Below, in pieces: positions 6,590-14,554 of a DNA stretch of 17,829 nt. Both the position numbers and the translations under genes were made by a program. The stretch's first letter is position 1; each line of letters begins with the position of its first letter. This DNA comes from Streptosporangiaceae bacterium. GTDB taxonomy: Bacteria; Actinomycetota; Actinomycetes; Streptosporangiales; Streptosporangiaceae. Location: contig JASHOI010000719.1 of assembly GCA_030041195.1 (NCBI GenBank), positions 1-17,829 of the forward strand, given 5' to 3'. The notes below the pieces were generated by a model that ran no database searches, was not told where the DNA came from, and saw only the letters and a program-made list of their open reading frames with translations.

Positions 6590-8590
6590 ATGGCCATCGA
6601 GACACAGCCGGAGCAGGCGCACGGAGCCGGTGGCAGTGAGCCCGCAGGCGGCCGGCGGCGCCGGCCGTGGTGGCTGCGCCCCGCGATCCACACGGCGATC
6701 ATCGGGGCGGTAATCGGCTACATCCTGGGCCACCTGCTCGGCAACTTCCTTGAGTCGAGCAACGTCGCCACCGAGTACCCGAACCTCGCGCTGTCCGACT
6801 CCAGCGACTGGCCGATCGTGCTCGGCTACGCGTTCGCGATCGTCGGCTGGCTGGTCGGGCTCGGCGTATTCAACGACCTGTTCCGGCAGGTGATCGGCAA
6901 GCCGGTCAATGTCGAGGCGGAGACCGAGACCGAGCCGGTCAACGAGGGCATCGCGAAGTACTTCAGGTTCCACCTCGACCACAAGGTCGTCGGGCTCCAG
7001 TACCTGGTCGGCATGATCATCTACTTCTGCACCGCCGGCCTGTTCGCGATGGCGATCCGCGCCGAACTGCTCTCCCCGACGTACCACCTGTTCAACTCGT
7101 CGGTGTACATCCAGATCGTCGGCGAGCACGGCACGATGATGATGATGCTGATGAGCTCGGTCATCCTCGGGCCGTTCGGCAACTACCTCGTGCCGATCAT
7201 GATCGGATCCAAGCGCGTCGCGTTCCCGAGGATGGAGGCGCTGTCGTTCTGGCTGACGCCGATGGCGTTCCTGATCCTGCTGTCCGGGCTGATGCTCGGC
7301 GGGTTCCCGTTCGGCTGGACCGGGTACGCGCCGCTGTCGATCGAGTCGACGCTCGGCGCGGACTCGTACGCGGTCGCGTTCGGGCTGATGGGGATCTCGA
7401 TCGTGCTGCTCGGGTTCAACCTCATCGTCACGATCGTCTGCTACCGGGCCCCCGGCATGCGCTGGAGCCGGCTGCCGATCTTCGTCTGGGCGATGCTCAC
7501 GACCGGGTTCCTGATGGTGCTGGCCGGGCCGGTGCTGATCGGCGGCATGTACATGATGATCACCGACCGCACCGCGCAGACCGCGTTCTTCGTCAACACG
7601 CTCGGCGGCAGCAGCTACCTGTACGAGAACCTGTTCTGGTTCTTCGGCCACCCCGAGGTGTACATCCTCGCGGTGCCCGGGTTCGGCATCGTCACCGAGC
7701 TGCTGCCGGTGTTCTCCCGCAAGCCGCTGTTCGGCTACAAGGTCGCCGCGGCCGGGATGATCGGGGTGGGGCTGCTGAGCTTCTTCGTCTGGCAGCACCA
7801 CCTGTTCGACTCCGGCATCAACCCGGACATGCGGCCGGTGTTCATGCTGACCACCGAGCTGATCTCGATCCCGACCGGGTTCATCTACCTGATCGGGATG
7901 GGCACGCTGTGGAAGGCCAAGATCAGGTTCACCGTGCCCATGCTGTTCTGCCTCGCGTTCTACTTCAACTTCCTGATCGGCGGGATCACCGGGGTGTTCC
8001 TGTCCGACGTGCCGGCCGACACGACCGAGCACGGTTCATTCTTCGTGATGGCGCACTTCCATTACACGATCATGGGCGGGCTGATCTTCGCGTTCATGGC
8101 CGGGCTGTATTACTGGCTGCCGAAGATGACCGGGATCAAGCTCAACGAGAGACTGGGCTACATCCAGTTCTGGATCATGTTCCTGGCGTTCAACTCGACG
8201 TTCCTGCCGCTGTTCGCCATCGGCATGGCCGGCATGCCGCGCCGGGTTTTCGAGTACGCGCGGAACCTGGAGACCGCCAACGACTGGGTGTCGATCTCCT
8301 CGTTCTTCCTGGGCGGTGCGATCTTGATCTTCGTGATCAACTTCGTCTGGTCGACCGTGATCGTCCGGGTGCGGGAAGAAGGGAACCCGTGGCGCTCCCG
8401 CGGCCTGGAATGGCAGGTGCCCTCGCCGCCGCCGCCGGACAACTTCGAAAACGTCCCCGTCGTGCTCTCCAACCCGTATGAGTACGGCACGCCGGGAGCC
8501 CCGCCGGTCGCCGACCTCAACCCGCCGGTCGGGGTGGTCAGCGCCGCCTACGCCGGGGCCGGGTCCGATACCGCGAGAGCGGAGGCATAG
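6590..8590 (+). CDS. ctaD: Heme-copper oxidase subunit I, divergent A-family
   Basis: The 666-residue catalytic subunit has the 12 standard helices (from about 130) preceded by two extra ones (about 34-54 and 75-97). All metal ligands are present: H180 and H491 for the low-spin heme, H489 for the high-spin heme, and H354, H403 and H404 for CuB. GHPEVY (353-358) supplies the cross-linking Tyr and the Glu of A1 oxidases, and MPRR (549-552) the propionate arginines. Compared by eye with Paracoccus aa3, D124 of the D channel is R209 (IGSKRVAFPR), N131 is E216, K354 of the K channel is I432 (IPTGFIYL), and the Mg-site Asp is G482 (HGSFFVMAHFHY). N113 is kept as N198. Proton entry must therefore differ from the standard enzyme. 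It could be a weakly pumping oxidase or a NO-reducing relative, though the retained Tyr favours oxygen. The ATG has AAGAGG 7 bases upstream. Confidence 0.95.
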   Translation: MAIETQPEQAHGAGGSEPAGGRRRRPWWLRPAIHTAIIGAVIGYILGHLLGNFLESSNVATEYPNLALSDSSDWPIVLGYAFAIVGWLVGLGVFNDLFRQVIGKPVNVEAETETEPVNEGIAKYFRFHLDHKVVGLQYLVGMIIYFCTAGLFAMAIRAELLSPTYHLFNSSVYIQIVGEHGTMMMMLMSSVILGPFGNYLVPIMIGSKRVAFPRMEALSFWLTPMAFLILLSGLMLGGFPFGWTGYAPLSIESTLGADSYAVAFGLMGISIVLLGFNLIVTIVCYRAPGMRWSRLPIFVWAMLTTGFLMVLAGPVLIGGMYMMITDRTAQTAFFVNTLGGSSYLYENLFWFFGHPEVYILAVPGFGIVTELLPVFSRKPLFGYKVAAAGMIGVGLLSFFVWQHHLFDSGINPDMRPVFMLTTELISIPTGFIYLIGMGTLWKAKIRFTVPMLFCLAFYFNFLIGGITGVFLSDVPADTTEHGSFFVMAHFHYTIMGGLIFAFMAGLYYWLPKMTGIKLNERLGYIQFWIMFLAFNSTFLPLFAIGMAGMPRRVFEYARNLETANDWVSISSFFLGGAILIFVINFVWSTVIVRVREEGNPWRSRGLEWQVPSPPPPDNFENVPVVLSNPYEYGTPGAPPVADLNPPVGVVSAAYAGAGSDTARAEA

Positions 8591-8592
8591 CG

Positions 8593-9261
8593 ATGGCCGA
8601 GACTACCGGGCAGCCGCCGGCCGGCCTGACCCGCGGTGCGGAGGAAGCGGGCTTTTACCACGAGGCCGCGCTCAACGCGTCGTGGACCGGTGCCCGGCTG
8701 GCCCTCGGCAGCCTGTCGTTCGGGTTCGGCGCGTTCGTGTTCGCGTTTTTCTACCTGCGGTCGTCGAACTCGCACGGCGACTGGTATCCGGCGAGCTTCA
8801 AGCCACCGCAGATGTGGGCGGGCACCCTGGTCATGGCGCTGGTCGTGGTCAGTGCGCTGCTGCAGACCGGTGTGCTGCAGCGGATCAAGGCCGGGCACAA
8901 GGGGGCCTGGCTGGGCGGCGCCGCGGTGGCGCTGGTGCTCGGCCTCGGCGCGATCGGGCTGCAGATCTGGCAGCTCACCGACCTGCCGTTCCCGCCCGGT
9001 TACTGTGGGTTCGCCAGCGTGTTCGTCGGGTTCTGGCCGGTGTTCATCGTGGTCACGTTCGGGACGCTGGTGTGGCTGGAGACCCTGATCATGCGGGCCC
9101 GGCCGATTCCCGAGATCGCCTTCGTCGAGCAGCCGCCGACCTACGCCGAGGCCTTCGCCGTACAGCGGTTCCAGGCCGCGCTGAGCGCGTTCACCGTGGT
9201 CTGGAACTACCTGGCGGTGGTCGTGTTCGTGGCCTGGGTGCTGTTCTACCTGGTCCACTGA
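8593..9261 (+). CDS. ctaE: Heme-copper oxidase subunit III
   Basis: The 222-residue product has five membrane helices (about 36-56, 75-95, 106-127, 142-166 and 199-221), matching the short five-helix form of subunit III in bacteria. The last helix region, FTVVWNYLAVVVFVAWVLFYL, resembles the family's conserved end. It stabilises the catalytic core and may hold lipid near the oxygen path. The GGAGG at 8581-8585, inside the end of subunit I, gives a 7-base spacing to the ATG. Sequence divergence is in line with the unusual subunit I. Confidence 0.9.
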   Translation: MAETTGQPPAGLTRGAEEAGFYHEAALNASWTGARLALGSLSFGFGAFVFAFFYLRSSNSHGDWYPASFKPPQMWAGTLVMALVVVSALLQTGVLQRIKAGHKGAWLGGAAVALVLGLGAIGLQIWQLTDLPFPPGYCGFASVFVGFWPVFIVVTFGTLVWLETLIMRARPIPEIAFVEQPPTYAEAFAVQRFQAALSAFTVVWNYLAVVVFVAWVLFYLVH

Positions 9262-9265
9262 TCCG

Positions 9266-10138
9266 ATGAGACCGGTCCTGGCGCACTGGTCGGCTCTGTG
9301 GCCGGTTATCGCCGTCTACGCGGTGGTGGCGGGAACGCACCTTGCCGGCACGCTGCGGGGCAAGCCCGACGGCGCGGCCGGCACCCGCCGCGTGCGCGAG
9401 GCCGTCGTGTTCCAGGCCGGGCTGCTGCTCGCGCTGCTGGCCATCGTCTCGCCGATGCGCTACTGGTCGGGCGTCTACATCTGGGTGCGGGCTCTCCAGG
9501 ACCTCATCCTGGCCGTGGTCGCGCCCGGGCTGATCGTGGTCGGCGCGCCGTGGGCGGCTCTTGCCAGGGCGCTCGGCCGGCCGCAGATCAGCCCGGAGGC
9601 GCCCGAGCCCACGGCACGGTCCCGGCCCTGGTGGCTGCGGCGGCCGGTGCTCGCCGTGGTGGTGTTCAACGTGATCTGGCTGGGCTGGCACGTGCCGGTG
9701 CTTTTCGACCGGGTGCCGGTCAGCGCCGTCGCTGCGGCCGCCGAGTACGTGCTCTACCTGGGCGCAGGGATCCTGTTCTGGTTCCAGGTGATCGGCTCGC
9801 GCCCGTGGAGCGCGGGGGCCGCGCCGCTGCGCGGTCTGCAGTTGCTGGTTGGCACGCTGGTCGCCGACACCATCCTCGGCATGGCGCTCGTGTTCGGCTC
9901 GAGCGTGATCTATCACGCCTACGCCAACTCGGCGCATCACGTGATGACGGTGCTCGACGACCAGCAACTGGCCGGAGCCGTGCTGTGGATGGGCATGCTG
10001 CCACCCATGATCAGCGCGGCCGTGGCCGTGCTCGTACGATGGCTGAACGACGAAGAGTCTCATGCGCTGTCGGCAGGAATCGACCGGCTGCTGACCCAGC
10101 GAAGCTCAGGGTGGCCATCGCGCCCGAGGTTCCGGTGA
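9266..10138 (+). CDS. ctaG: Cytochrome oxidase assembly factor CtaG (caa3-type)
   Basis: The 290-residue product has about seven membrane helices and the marks of the Bacillus-type Caa3_CtaG family: GWHVP (140-144), IYHAYA (215-220) and DDQQLAG (231-237) followed by an MW/WMG stretch. The histidines at the membrane face fit copper handling. CtaG proteins of this type are needed to build caa3-like oxidases, probably at CuB. They are not related to the mitochondrial Cox11 type that shares the name. It starts 4 bases after subunit III without an obvious Shine-Dalgarno, which suggests translational coupling. Confidence 0.88.
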   Translation: MRPVLAHWSALWPVIAVYAVVAGTHLAGTLRGKPDGAAGTRRVREAVVFQAGLLLALLAIVSPMRYWSGVYIWVRALQDLILAVVAPGLIVVGAPWAALARALGRPQISPEAPEPTARSRPWWLRRPVLAVVVFNVIWLGWHVPVLFDRVPVSAVAAAAEYVLYLGAGILFWFQVIGSRPWSAGAAPLRGLQLLVGTLVADTILGMALVFGSSVIYHAYANSAHHVMTVLDDQQLAGAVLWMGMLPPMISAAVAVLVRWLNDEESHALSAGIDRLLTQRSSGWPSRPRFR

Positions 10139-10166
10139 GTGAGTTCGCATCCAGCAGGAGGCGCAA

Positions 10167-10514
10167 GTGCCCATAGCGATCCTCGCGCAGACAACGTCGA
10201 CGAACAGCAACGCCCCCGGCGGTGCCATCTTCACGTTCGCGTTCCCGATCATCCTGTTCGCCGTCATCGCCACGGCGCTGTATTTCCTGTTGTTCGGCAG
10301 GCCCCACCGGCGGGTACCATCCAACCGGATCGTCCTGGCCACCTCGGCTGCCGGGGCGCCGACGGCGTCTAGCGGCGGGTCAGCGGAGTCGGCTGGCGCC
10401 AGGCGGGACACCGCCGCCGGTGGCGATGCCGCAGATAGCAGCCCAGATGGCAGCGGTAATGTATCCGGCGAAGCAGGGGGCGATTCGGATCAAGGCACGG
10501 AGGCCAGCGAGTGA
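10167..10514 (+). CDS. Small single-TM protein of the oxidase operon
   Basis: The 115-residue protein starts at a GTG (10167) with GGAGG 5-6 bases upstream. One membrane helix (about 20-43, [22 protein letters not shown]) follows a short polar N-terminus. The C-terminal 65 residues are rich in Gly, Ala, Ser, Asp and Glu and look disordered. I do not recognise a family. It ends in a GTGA overlap with ctaB. Size and location would fit a small accessory subunit like subunit IV of bacterial oxidases, but no sequence feature proves that. Confidence 0.75.
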   Translation: MPIAILAQTTSTNSNAPGGAIFTFAFPIILFAVIATALYFLLFGRPHRRVPSNRIVLATSAAGAPTASSGGSAESAGARRDTAAGGDAADSSPDGSGNVSGEAGGDSDQGTEASE

Positions 10515-11476
10515 CACAAGCCACGGGCGCGCTGCCCAACCGCGATGCCGGGCAGGCGTACGCGCCGCCGGGCAGGCGCTCGGCGCGCCTGGTGGGCAAG
10601 TCGCTGGTCGCGCTGACCAAGCCGCGGATCATCGTCGAGCTGCTGGTCACGACCGTGCCGACGATGCTGCTGGCCCGGCGCGGGGTGCCCGCGGTTGAGC
10701 TGATCCTGGTCACCCTCGTCGGCGGCACGCTGGCCGCCGGCAGTGCCAACACGATCAACTGCTACATCGACCGCGACATCGACGCGGTGATGCGGCGCAC
10801 GTCGCGCCGGCCGCTCGTGGCCAGGGGAGCCGGCGCCGGTGCCATCAAGCCGGCCGAGGCCCTGGTGTTCGGGATCCTGCTCGGCGCCGCCTCCACCGTG
10901 CTGCTCGGCACCCTGGTCAACTGGCTGGCGGCCGCGCTCGCCGACGCGGCGATCTTGTTCTACATCTTCGTCTACACACTCGGGCTGAAGCGGCGGACGG
11001 CATCGAACATCGTCATCGGCGGTGCCGCGGGCTGCTTCCCGGTGCTCGTCGGCTGGGCGGCGGTGACCGGGCGGGTCAGCCTGCCCGCGATCGTGCTGTT
11101 CGCCGTGATCTTCTTCTGGACCCCGCCGCACTTCTGGGCGCTGGCGATGAAGTTCCGCGACGACTACGCGGCGGCCAACGTGCCGATGCTGCCGGTGGTG
11201 GCTTCGGCCACGGCGGTGACGCGCAAGATCGTGATCTACTCCTACATCATGGTCGCGGCGACGCTCGCGCTCGTCCCCTACGCCGGCTGGCTGTACGGAT
11301 GCTGCGCGCTCGGGCTCGGCGTCTGGTTCCTGGAGGAGGCCCATGCGCTGCGCGGCCGGGTCACGGCCGGCGACGCCCCGGCCCCGATGCGGCTTTTCCA
11401 CCGGTCGATCGCTTATTTGACCCTGTTGTTCACTGCGGTCGCAGTGACCTCGCTGCTACCTTTGGGGCGGTGGTAG
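10511..11476 (+). CDS. ctaB: Protoheme IX farnesyltransferase (heme O synthase)
   Basis: The 321-residue membrane prenyltransferase of the UbiA superfamily adds a farnesyl group to heme B to give heme O, the precursor of heme A. It shows TKPR (36-39), the Mg-diphosphate motif NCYIDRDID with N83, D87 and D91, the second conserved loop [17 protein letters not shown] (155-171) and TPPHFWALA (204-212). About nine helices are present and the length is normal. The GTG at 10511 overlaps the previous stop (GTGA), with GGAGG 7 bases upstream. Heme A synthase (CtaA) is not in the window, so whether this oxidase carries heme A or heme O cannot be decided here. Confidence 0.95.
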   Translation: MTQATGALPNRDAGQAYAPPGRRSARLVGKSLVALTKPRIIVELLVTTVPTMLLARRGVPAVELILVTLVGGTLAAGSANTINCYIDRDIDAVMRRTSRRPLVARGAGAGAIKPAEALVFGILLGAASTVLLGTLVNWLAAALADAAILFYIFVYTLGLKRRTASNIVIGGAAGCFPVLVGWAAVTGRVSLPAIVLFAVIFFWTPPHFWALAMKFRDDYAAANVPMLPVVASATAVTRKIVIYSYIMVAATLALVPYAGWLYGCCALGLGVWFLEEAHALRGRVTAGDAPAPMRLFHRSIAYLTLLFTAVAVTSLLPLGRW

Positions 11477-11479
11477 TAG

Positions 11480-11496
11480 CCTTTCGCCCGCGAAGG
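11480..11496 (+). promoter_or_regulatory. Small stem-loop covering the next gene's Shine-Dalgarno
   Basis: CCTTTCG (11480-11486) can pair with CGAAGG (11491-11496) with one bulged T. The right arm contains part of the AAGGA that precedes the ATG at 11509. It could reduce initiation, or act with ctaB termination, but it is short and lacks a T-run. Confidence 0.2.
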
Positions 11497-11508
11497 ACAA
11501 TTTAAGAC

Positions 11509-13113
11509 ATGAACTCGGACGGCAATCATAGTCGGCGAGTCTTCCTTCGCCGTGCGGCCACCGCGGCCGCGGTAGCCGCCGTCCCCGGCGCCATCCTCGC
11601 CGGCTGCGACGAGTCCGGTGGCACCGGGAAGCCCGCGGCGGCAAGCCAGGTGCGCCGCGCCGCCGTCGCCCGCCCGGTGCCGGAGAACTCGCTGCCCGGC
11701 GACCCGCACTGGGGGATCAGCAATCTCGGCGCCCCGGACGAGGTCATGGGGTATGCCGGCCAGAGCGGGGTGCTCCCGGGCCAGCCGGTTGACCTGTACG
11801 TCTCCACGACCGCGCGCGAGTTCAAGGTCGTGGCGTTCCGCGTCGGCTGGTACAACGGCGACCTGGCCCGCCGGGTCTGGGAGTCGGACCCGGTGCGCGG
11901 TCTGCAGCAGGCCCCGGCCGGTTTCACCGAGGCGACCAGCACGGTCACCACCGACTGGGGCGTCTCGCTGACCGTGCCGACCGACGACTGGCCGGCCGGG
12001 GCCTACCTGCTCCGGCTCGACGCGCACTCCGGCGCGCAGCGCTACATCCCGCTGACCATCCGCTCGTCGGACACCAAGGGCAAGGTGGTGCTCAAGAACT
12101 GCGTCGCCACCTGGCAGGCCTACAACACGTGGGGCGGCTACGACCTCTACAACGGCCCGACCGGCAGCTACGACACCCGCTCGTACGCGGTCAGCCTGGA
12201 CCGGCCCTATGACCAGGAGGGTGCCTATCTGTTCATGGTGTACGAGCGGAAGCTGATCAACCTGGCCGAGCGGATGGGCCTGCCGCTGGCGTACCTGACC
12301 AGCATGGACATCGCCAGCGACCCGCACGCGCTGGACGGGGCGAGCGCGTTCGTCTCGCTCGGCCACGACGAGTACTGGTCCCCGCCGGAGCGCGCCAACG
12401 TCACCGCGGCCAGGGACGCCGGGGTCAACCTGGCGTTCCTCGGCGCGAACGCGATGTTCCGGCGGACCAGGCTCGAGCCGACCGCGCTCGGCCCCGACCG
12501 GCTGGTGATCTGTTACAAGACCAGCTACATGCTCGATCCCATGTACGGCAAGGACAACGCGCTGGTGACGAACAACGCCTGGCGCGAGCCGCCGGACCCG
12601 GATCCCGAATCGTCGGTGATCGGGACCCTGTACGAGGGCTACCCGACCGTCGCCGACTACGTCGTGGTCACGCCGGACGCCTGGATGTTCGCCGGAACCG
12701 GCGCGCAAAAGGGCACCAGCTTCGCCTCGCTCATCGGCATCGAGTACGACCGCGTCAACCCGGGGTACCCGGTGGAGCGGCCGATCGAGATCCTCTCCCA
12801 CTCCCCGCTGACCTGCAACGGGGTGAACAGCTACTCGGACTCCGCCTACTACACGCACAGCAGCGGAGCCGGGGTGTTCAACGCGGGAACGATGCGCTGG
12901 GTGGAGTCGTTCGGGCCGCCGCTGTACAACTGGGGGATCACCACGGCGTGCGGCCGGTTCACCCGCAGGGTGACCGCCAACATCCTGCGCGCGTTCGCCG
13001 ACGGGCCGGCCGCGGCCAAGTACCCGGCGCACGACAACCTGGACGCGATGCAGGAATGGCCGGGCGACCCGATAGCCGCGGGGCACAATCTCTGGCCGCC
13101 GATTACTGAATAA
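11509..13113 (+). CDS. Tat-exported lipoprotein-like protein with N,N-dimethylformamidase beta-like domain
   Basis: The 534-residue product begins with a twin-arginine signal (SRRVFLRR, R9-R10) and an Ala-rich stretch ending in ILAGC, a plausible lipobox with C33. The body has an early beta-rich part (about 65-185) and then a domain like the C-terminal half of the dimethylformamidase large subunit, with WQAYNTWGGYDLY (202-214), SLGHDEYWS (284-291) and AFLGANAMFRR (309-319). The HDE of the second motif (286-288) corresponds to the iron-site region of dimethylformamidase as I recall it. Many actinobacteria have exported members with unknown substrates, so formamide hydrolysis should not be assumed. 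Tat export fits a protein that takes its metal in the cytoplasm. It follows ctaB by 32 bases with AAGGA 11 bases before the ATG, so it may share the operon. Confidence 0.8.
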   Translation: MNSDGNHSRRVFLRRAATAAAVAAVPGAILAGCDESGGTGKPAAASQVRRAAVARPVPENSLPGDPHWGISNLGAPDEVMGYAGQSGVLPGQPVDLYVSTTAREFKVVAFRVGWYNGDLARRVWESDPVRGLQQAPAGFTEATSTVTTDWGVSLTVPTDDWPAGAYLLRLDAHSGAQRYIPLTIRSSDTKGKVVLKNCVATWQAYNTWGGYDLYNGPTGSYDTRSYAVSLDRPYDQEGAYLFMVYERKLINLAERMGLPLAYLTSMDIASDPHALDGASAFVSLGHDEYWSPPERANVTAARDAGVNLAFLGANAMFRRTRLEPTALGPDRLVICYKTSYMLDPMYGKDNALVTNNAWREPPDPDPESSVIGTLYEGYPTVADYVVVTPDAWMFAGTGAQKGTSFASLIGIEYDRVNPGYPVERPIEILSHSPLTCNGVNSYSDSAYYTHSSGAGVFNAGTMRWVESFGPPLYNWGITTACGRFTRRVTANILRAFADGPAAAKYPAHDNLDAMQEWPGDPIAAGHNLWPPITE

Positions 13114-13146
13114 CCCCGGGTATGCTCTAAAGGCTCTCCCTCCCCC

Positions 13147-13151
13147 GGAGG
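13147..13151 (+). promoter_or_regulatory. Shine-Dalgarno that decides between two GTG starts
   Basis: GGAGG lies 5 bases before the GTG at 13157, while the in-frame GTG at 13151 overlaps it. The later GTG is therefore the likely start of the LolA-like gene. Confidence 0.6.
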
Positions 13152-13156
13152 TGCCA

Positions 13157-14554
13157 GTGAGTGCGGCAACGAACCTGCTGCGCGGACGCCAGGCGAGATG
13201 GGCGGTGCCGGCCGGCGCCGTCGCCGCGGTCGGAATGGTCATCGCCGGATCCGCGATCGCGCACGGGCAGGCGACCCCGGCGCTGCCCGCGCGGACCACC
13301 GCACAGCTGCTGGCCGCCGTCGGCAACCCGGCCGCCCTGCCGACCGCGATGACCGCGGTCGTCCAGGAGACCGCGTCGCTCGGCCTGCCCGACCTGCCGG
13401 GCTCGTCGGACCCGCTGTCCGGCATCTCGCTGCTGTCCGGGTCGCACACGTTCAAGATCTGGTATGACGGGCCGGCCAGGGTGCGGGTGGCGGTCCCGGT
13501 GACGATGGGCGAGACCGACCTGCGCCGGGACGGGAACAGCGCCTGGCTCTGGGACAGCCAGACCAACCAGGCCACGCACTACATCCTGCCGGCCGGCGCC
13601 GGGACCAGCGAGCCGAGCGTCCCGGCGCAGAGCGTCCCGACGCCGCCGGAGCTGGCAAAGCAGATCCTGGCCGCGGTCGGCTCCAGCACCACCGTCGCCC
13701 TGCGGCAGAACGTGACCGTCGCCGGACAGCCGGCCTACCAGCTCTCGCTGGCGCCCAAGAACAGCCGCTCGCTGATCGGGCAGGTCAGGATCGCGATCGA
13801 CGCCAGCGACTCGCTGCCGCTGCAGGTGCAGGTCTTCGCGCGCGGCGCGGCAAGCCCCGCGTTCAGCGTCGGCTACACCTCGCTCTCCTTCACCCGGCCC
13901 GCCGCCTCCAACTTCACGTTCTCCCCGCCGCCGGGGGCCAAGGTGAAGACGGTCACCGTCGCGGCCGGCGAGCCAGCCGGAGCGGCCGGCCTGCAGAACC
14001 TGTCCGCCGGCACGATTCCGGCCAGCACTAACGTCGCCCCGCCGCCGAGCGGCTCGGTCACCTTCCGGATGAGCACCGGAGCCGAGGTCGTGGCCGTGTC
14101 CGGCGGCAAGCCGCTGCCGGCCGCCGTGCGCAAGAAGATCGTGGCGGCGCTCGCGCAGAGCCTGCCACCCAGCATGCCCAAGGCCGAGCGCGCCAGGCTG
14201 CTGAAGAGCCTGGCCAGCACCAGCTGGACGCAGGTCAAGCCGCCATCGGGATCGACGGTCAGCTCCGGGGCGATCAGCGAGGCAACGCCCTCCTCGGCCA
14301 GCGTCACCGTACTGGGCAAGGGCTGGCTTTCGGTCGCGGTGCTGCCGGAATCGGCCGTCATCGGCGCCGGCGCGAGCGCCGCGAACGTCCTCGGCGCGCT
14401 GGAGGCCGCCGCCACGCCGGTGCACGGAGCCTGGGGCAGCGGCCGCCTGCTGCGCACCAGCCTGTTCTCGGTGCTGCTGCTGTCCGACGGCAGGGCCCTG
14501 GCCGGCGCCGTCGTGCCCTCGGTCCTGTACGCCGACGCGGCGCAGCTCAGGTGA
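13157..14554 (+). CDS. Exported LolA-like protein linked to an ABC exporter
   Basis: The product is 465 residues from the GTG at 13157. It has an N-terminal membrane segment or signal (about 16-37), then a region (about 46-245) with the pattern of LolA/RseB-like lipoprotein-binding folds: a helix TTAQLLAAV, strands such as FKIWYDGPARVRVAV, NSAWLWDSQTNQATHYILP and YQLSLAPKN, and IAIDASDSLPLQVQVFA. This resembles sigma-factor regulator or lipoprotein-carrier proteins of actinobacteria. A second, unrecognised domain of about 190 residues follows a Pro/Ser/Thr-rich stretch. The GTGA overlap with the ABC ATPase implies they work together. I infer binding of a lipid or a lipid-modified substrate outside the membrane for, or from, the transporter. 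Confidence 0.75.
   Translation: MSAATNLLRGRQARWAVPAGAVAAVGMVIAGSAIAHGQATPALPARTTAQLLAAVGNPAALPTAMTAVVQETASLGLPDLPGSSDPLSGISLLSGSHTFKIWYDGPARVRVAVPVTMGETDLRRDGNSAWLWDSQTNQATHYILPAGAGTSEPSVPAQSVPTPPELAKQILAAVGSSTTVALRQNVTVAGQPAYQLSLAPKNSRSLIGQVRIAIDASDSLPLQVQVFARGAASPAFSVGYTSLSFTRPAASNFTFSPPPGAKVKTVTVAAGEPAGAAGLQNLSAGTIPASTNVAPPPSGSVTFRMSTGAEVVAVSGGKPLPAAVRKKIVAALAQSLPPSMPKAERARLLKSLASTSWTQVKPPSGSTVSSGAISEATPSSASVTVLGKGWLSVAVLPESAVIGAGASAANVLGALEAAATPVHGAWGSGRLLRTSLFSVLLLSDGRALAGAVVPSVLYADAAQLR

Noticed and set aside
5201..8032. A 943-codon open frame on the minus strand across the oxidase genes
   Set aside because: It lies antisense to subunits II and I, which show unmistakable motifs. Its translation is rich in Arg, Asp, His and Gln with no domain, as expected for antisense frames in GC-rich DNA.
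6590..8590. Subunit I as a classical cNOR/qNOR nitric oxide reductase
   Set aside because: The HPEVY motif with the cross-linking Tyr and the adjacent CuA subunit fit an A-family oxidase; NO reduction stays only a hypothesis based on the missing channel residues.
13119..13130. TATGCT near 13122 as a promoter -10 box for the LolA-like gene
   Set aside because: No acceptable -35 box lies 16-18 bases upstream, so the match alone is too weak.
11413..13575. A 720-codon open frame on the minus strand
   Set aside because: It is antisense to the dimethylformamidase-like gene, with low-complexity composition and no domain.
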